A stretch of 5,873 bases of DNA. Source: Hyphomicrobiales bacterium (GTDB lineage Bacteria > Pseudomonadota > Alphaproteobacteria > Rhizobiales > Xanthobacteraceae). Shown here in pieces: positions 4,900 through 5,873 of this stretch (positions are counted from its first letter, which is position 1; each line of letters starts with the position of its first letter). The stretch lies in assembly GCA_016210825.1 (NCBI GenBank), contig JACQTM010000276.1:1-5873 (forward strand), given 5' to 3'. The notes beneath the pieces are model-generated. The model saw only the letters and a program-made list of their open reading frames with translations, did no database searches and had not been told where the DNA came from. A program made the translations under genes and the position numbers.

Positions 4900-5838
4900 A
4901 TGGACTGGTCGGACCGCATCGGACGCCGCATCAAATTGCGGGATTTGCATATCCTGCAAGCCGTGGCCCAGCATGGCAGCATGGCCAAGGCCGCGCGGCA
5001 TCTGGCGGTCTCTCAGCCGGTCATCTCAAAGGCTATCGCAGATCTTGAACGGGAGGTGGGCAAGCCGCTCCTCGACCGCGACCGGCATGGCGCCGAGCCA
5101 ACGATCTACGGCGCTTCGCTGCTGAAGCACGGACTCGCTGTCTTCGACGAGCTGAAGCAGAGCGTCAAGGAAATCGAATACCTGTCGGACCCGGCGATCG
5201 GCGAGTTGCGTATCGCCACACCCAACGCCCTGGCTGCCGGCTTCGTTGCAGCTGTCATCAAGTCTCTGCATCGCCGCCATCCGAAGCTCGCGGTTCACGT
5301 CATGTTGCCCGTGGCCGTTGAAACGCTTTACCGCGAGTTGCGCGAGCGTAATGTCGACCTTGTCATCGACCGCCTTCCGAGTCCATTTACCGAGAAAGAC
5401 CTGAAGGCCGACTTCCTGTTCAAGGAGACGACCGTCATCGTCGCGGGATGGCGGAATCCGTTAACGCGCCGCCGCAAGGTCATGCTCCCCGATCTGGTCC
5501 ACAATCCATGGGTATTTCCGGCCGCGGGCAGCGCCGGGGAACGCATTGCGATGGAGATATTCCGGGCCATCGGACTGGAAATGCCGCGGCAACGCGCCAT
5601 TCACGCGCCCATGCCACTGGCCGCCGCGTTGGTCGCGAACGGACCCTATCTGGCGAATTTCCCGGCGTCGCTGGTGCGCTTTGGCGGCAGTCACCTCCAG
5701 ATCAAGGTTCTGCCAATCAAGGTCCCGTTGCCGGCCAGCCCGGTTGGGATTGTCACGCTGAGACGCCGAACAATAAGCCCGGTGGTTCAGCTTTTTATCG
5801 ATCATGCGCGAGAGGTGGCGAAGCCTTTGCAAGGTTAG
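4900..5838 (+). CDS. LysR-type transcriptional regulator
   Basis: The product is 312 residues, normal for the family. The N-terminal winged helix-turn-helix spans about 13-71: LRDLHILQAVAQHGSMAKAA at 13-32, then LAVSQPVISKAIADLE at 35-50 as turn and recognition helix. A linker helix follows at about 72-93. The inducer-binding domain runs from about 100 to 300, starting with GELRIATPN. The ATG at 4900 lacks a strong ribosome-binding site, but it begins the MDWSDRIGRR opening common in related alphaproteobacterial regulators, so I keep it. It is transcribed away from the ModA-like gene across 113 bases, the classic LysR arrangement, suggesting control of that gene and of itself in response to a small ligand, possibly the one bound by the periplasmic protein. 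Family and role are firm; target and ligand are inferred. Confidence 0.9.
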   Translation: MDWSDRIGRRIKLRDLHILQAVAQHGSMAKAARHLAVSQPVISKAIADLEREVGKPLLDRDRHGAEPTIYGASLLKHGLAVFDELKQSVKEIEYLSDPAIGELRIATPNALAAGFVAAVIKSLHRRHPKLAVHVMLPVAVETLYRELRERNVDLVIDRLPSPFTEKDLKADFLFKETTVIVAGWRNPLTRRRKVMLPDLVHNPWVFPAAGSAGERIAMEIFRAIGLEMPRQRAIHAPMPLAAALVANGPYLANFPASLVRFGGSHLQIKVLPIKVPLPASPVGIVTLRRRTISPVVQLFIDHAREVAKPLQG

Positions 5839-5873
5839 CCGCCAGTGAACCGATGTCGGCTTGTGGCCCAGAC
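5839..5873. other. Window end, no feature seen
   Basis: Thirty-five bases remain after the LysR stop. I see no start of another gene, no hairpin with a T-run and no other signal. Confidence 0.5.

Noticed and set aside
1..5873. CRISPR arrays, tRNA or rRNA genes, insertion sequences or prophage attachment sites
   Set aside because: I looked for regularly spaced repeats, clover-leaf signatures and transposase-like frames with terminal repeats and found none.

Overview
The window looks like chromosomal DNA of an alphaproteobacterium, most likely from the Bradyrhizobium/Rhodopseudomonas side of the Rhizobiales. The reasons are high-GC coding sequence with G/C-rich third positions, a GGAAC-N17-CGTC promoter-like element typical of alphaproteobacterial ECF sigma factors, and a LysR regulator whose N-terminus resembles many bradyrhizobial ones. 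This placement is inference from sequence style; no marker gene is present.

Left half (about 174-3724, all + strand): a compact five-gene block that reads as one operon. The order is an exported single-domain cupin (228-719), an ArsM-like SAM-dependent methyltransferase (809-1585), an ECF sigma-70 factor (about 1627-2259), a small soluble zinc-type (ZAS) anti-sigma factor (2256-2495), and a second ArsM-like methyltransferase carrying a C-terminal four-helix membrane domain (2522-3724). A candidate ECF promoter lies just upstream of the cupin, a strong GC hairpin sits between the cupin and the first methyltransferase, and two junctions overlap or can overlap by ATGA. The two methyltransferases are paralogues that align without gaps for about 202 residues. 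Both carry Gly where true arsenite methyltransferases have the central As-binding Cys, so their substrate is uncertain.

The most striking defect is in the sigma factor gene. An in-frame TAA at 1888-1890 separates the sigma-2 and sigma-4 regions, yet the frame stays open and sigma-like on both sides. The stop stands where related ECF factors usually have Tyr. The regulator is therefore a recent nonsense pseudogene, a sequencing error, or an unusual split or readthrough gene.

Middle (3725-4021): 297 bases between convergent genes, with no recognisable gene. A weak hairpin follows the last methyltransferase immediately.

Right half (4022-5838): a divergent pair, an orphan ModA-like periplasmic binding protein (- strand) and a LysR-type regulator (+ strand). 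They share a 113-base intergenic region with an inverted repeat around a TATAGT -10-like box. No permease or ATPase gene is in the window.

How the left block may work together: the anti-sigma factor would hold the sigma factor until a redox or metal signal releases it. The sigma factor would then transcribe the operon, producing a periplasmic cupin plus one cytosolic and one membrane-tethered methyltransferase acting on a soft metal(loid) or another small substrate. The layout is seen in the sequence; the signal and substrate are inference.
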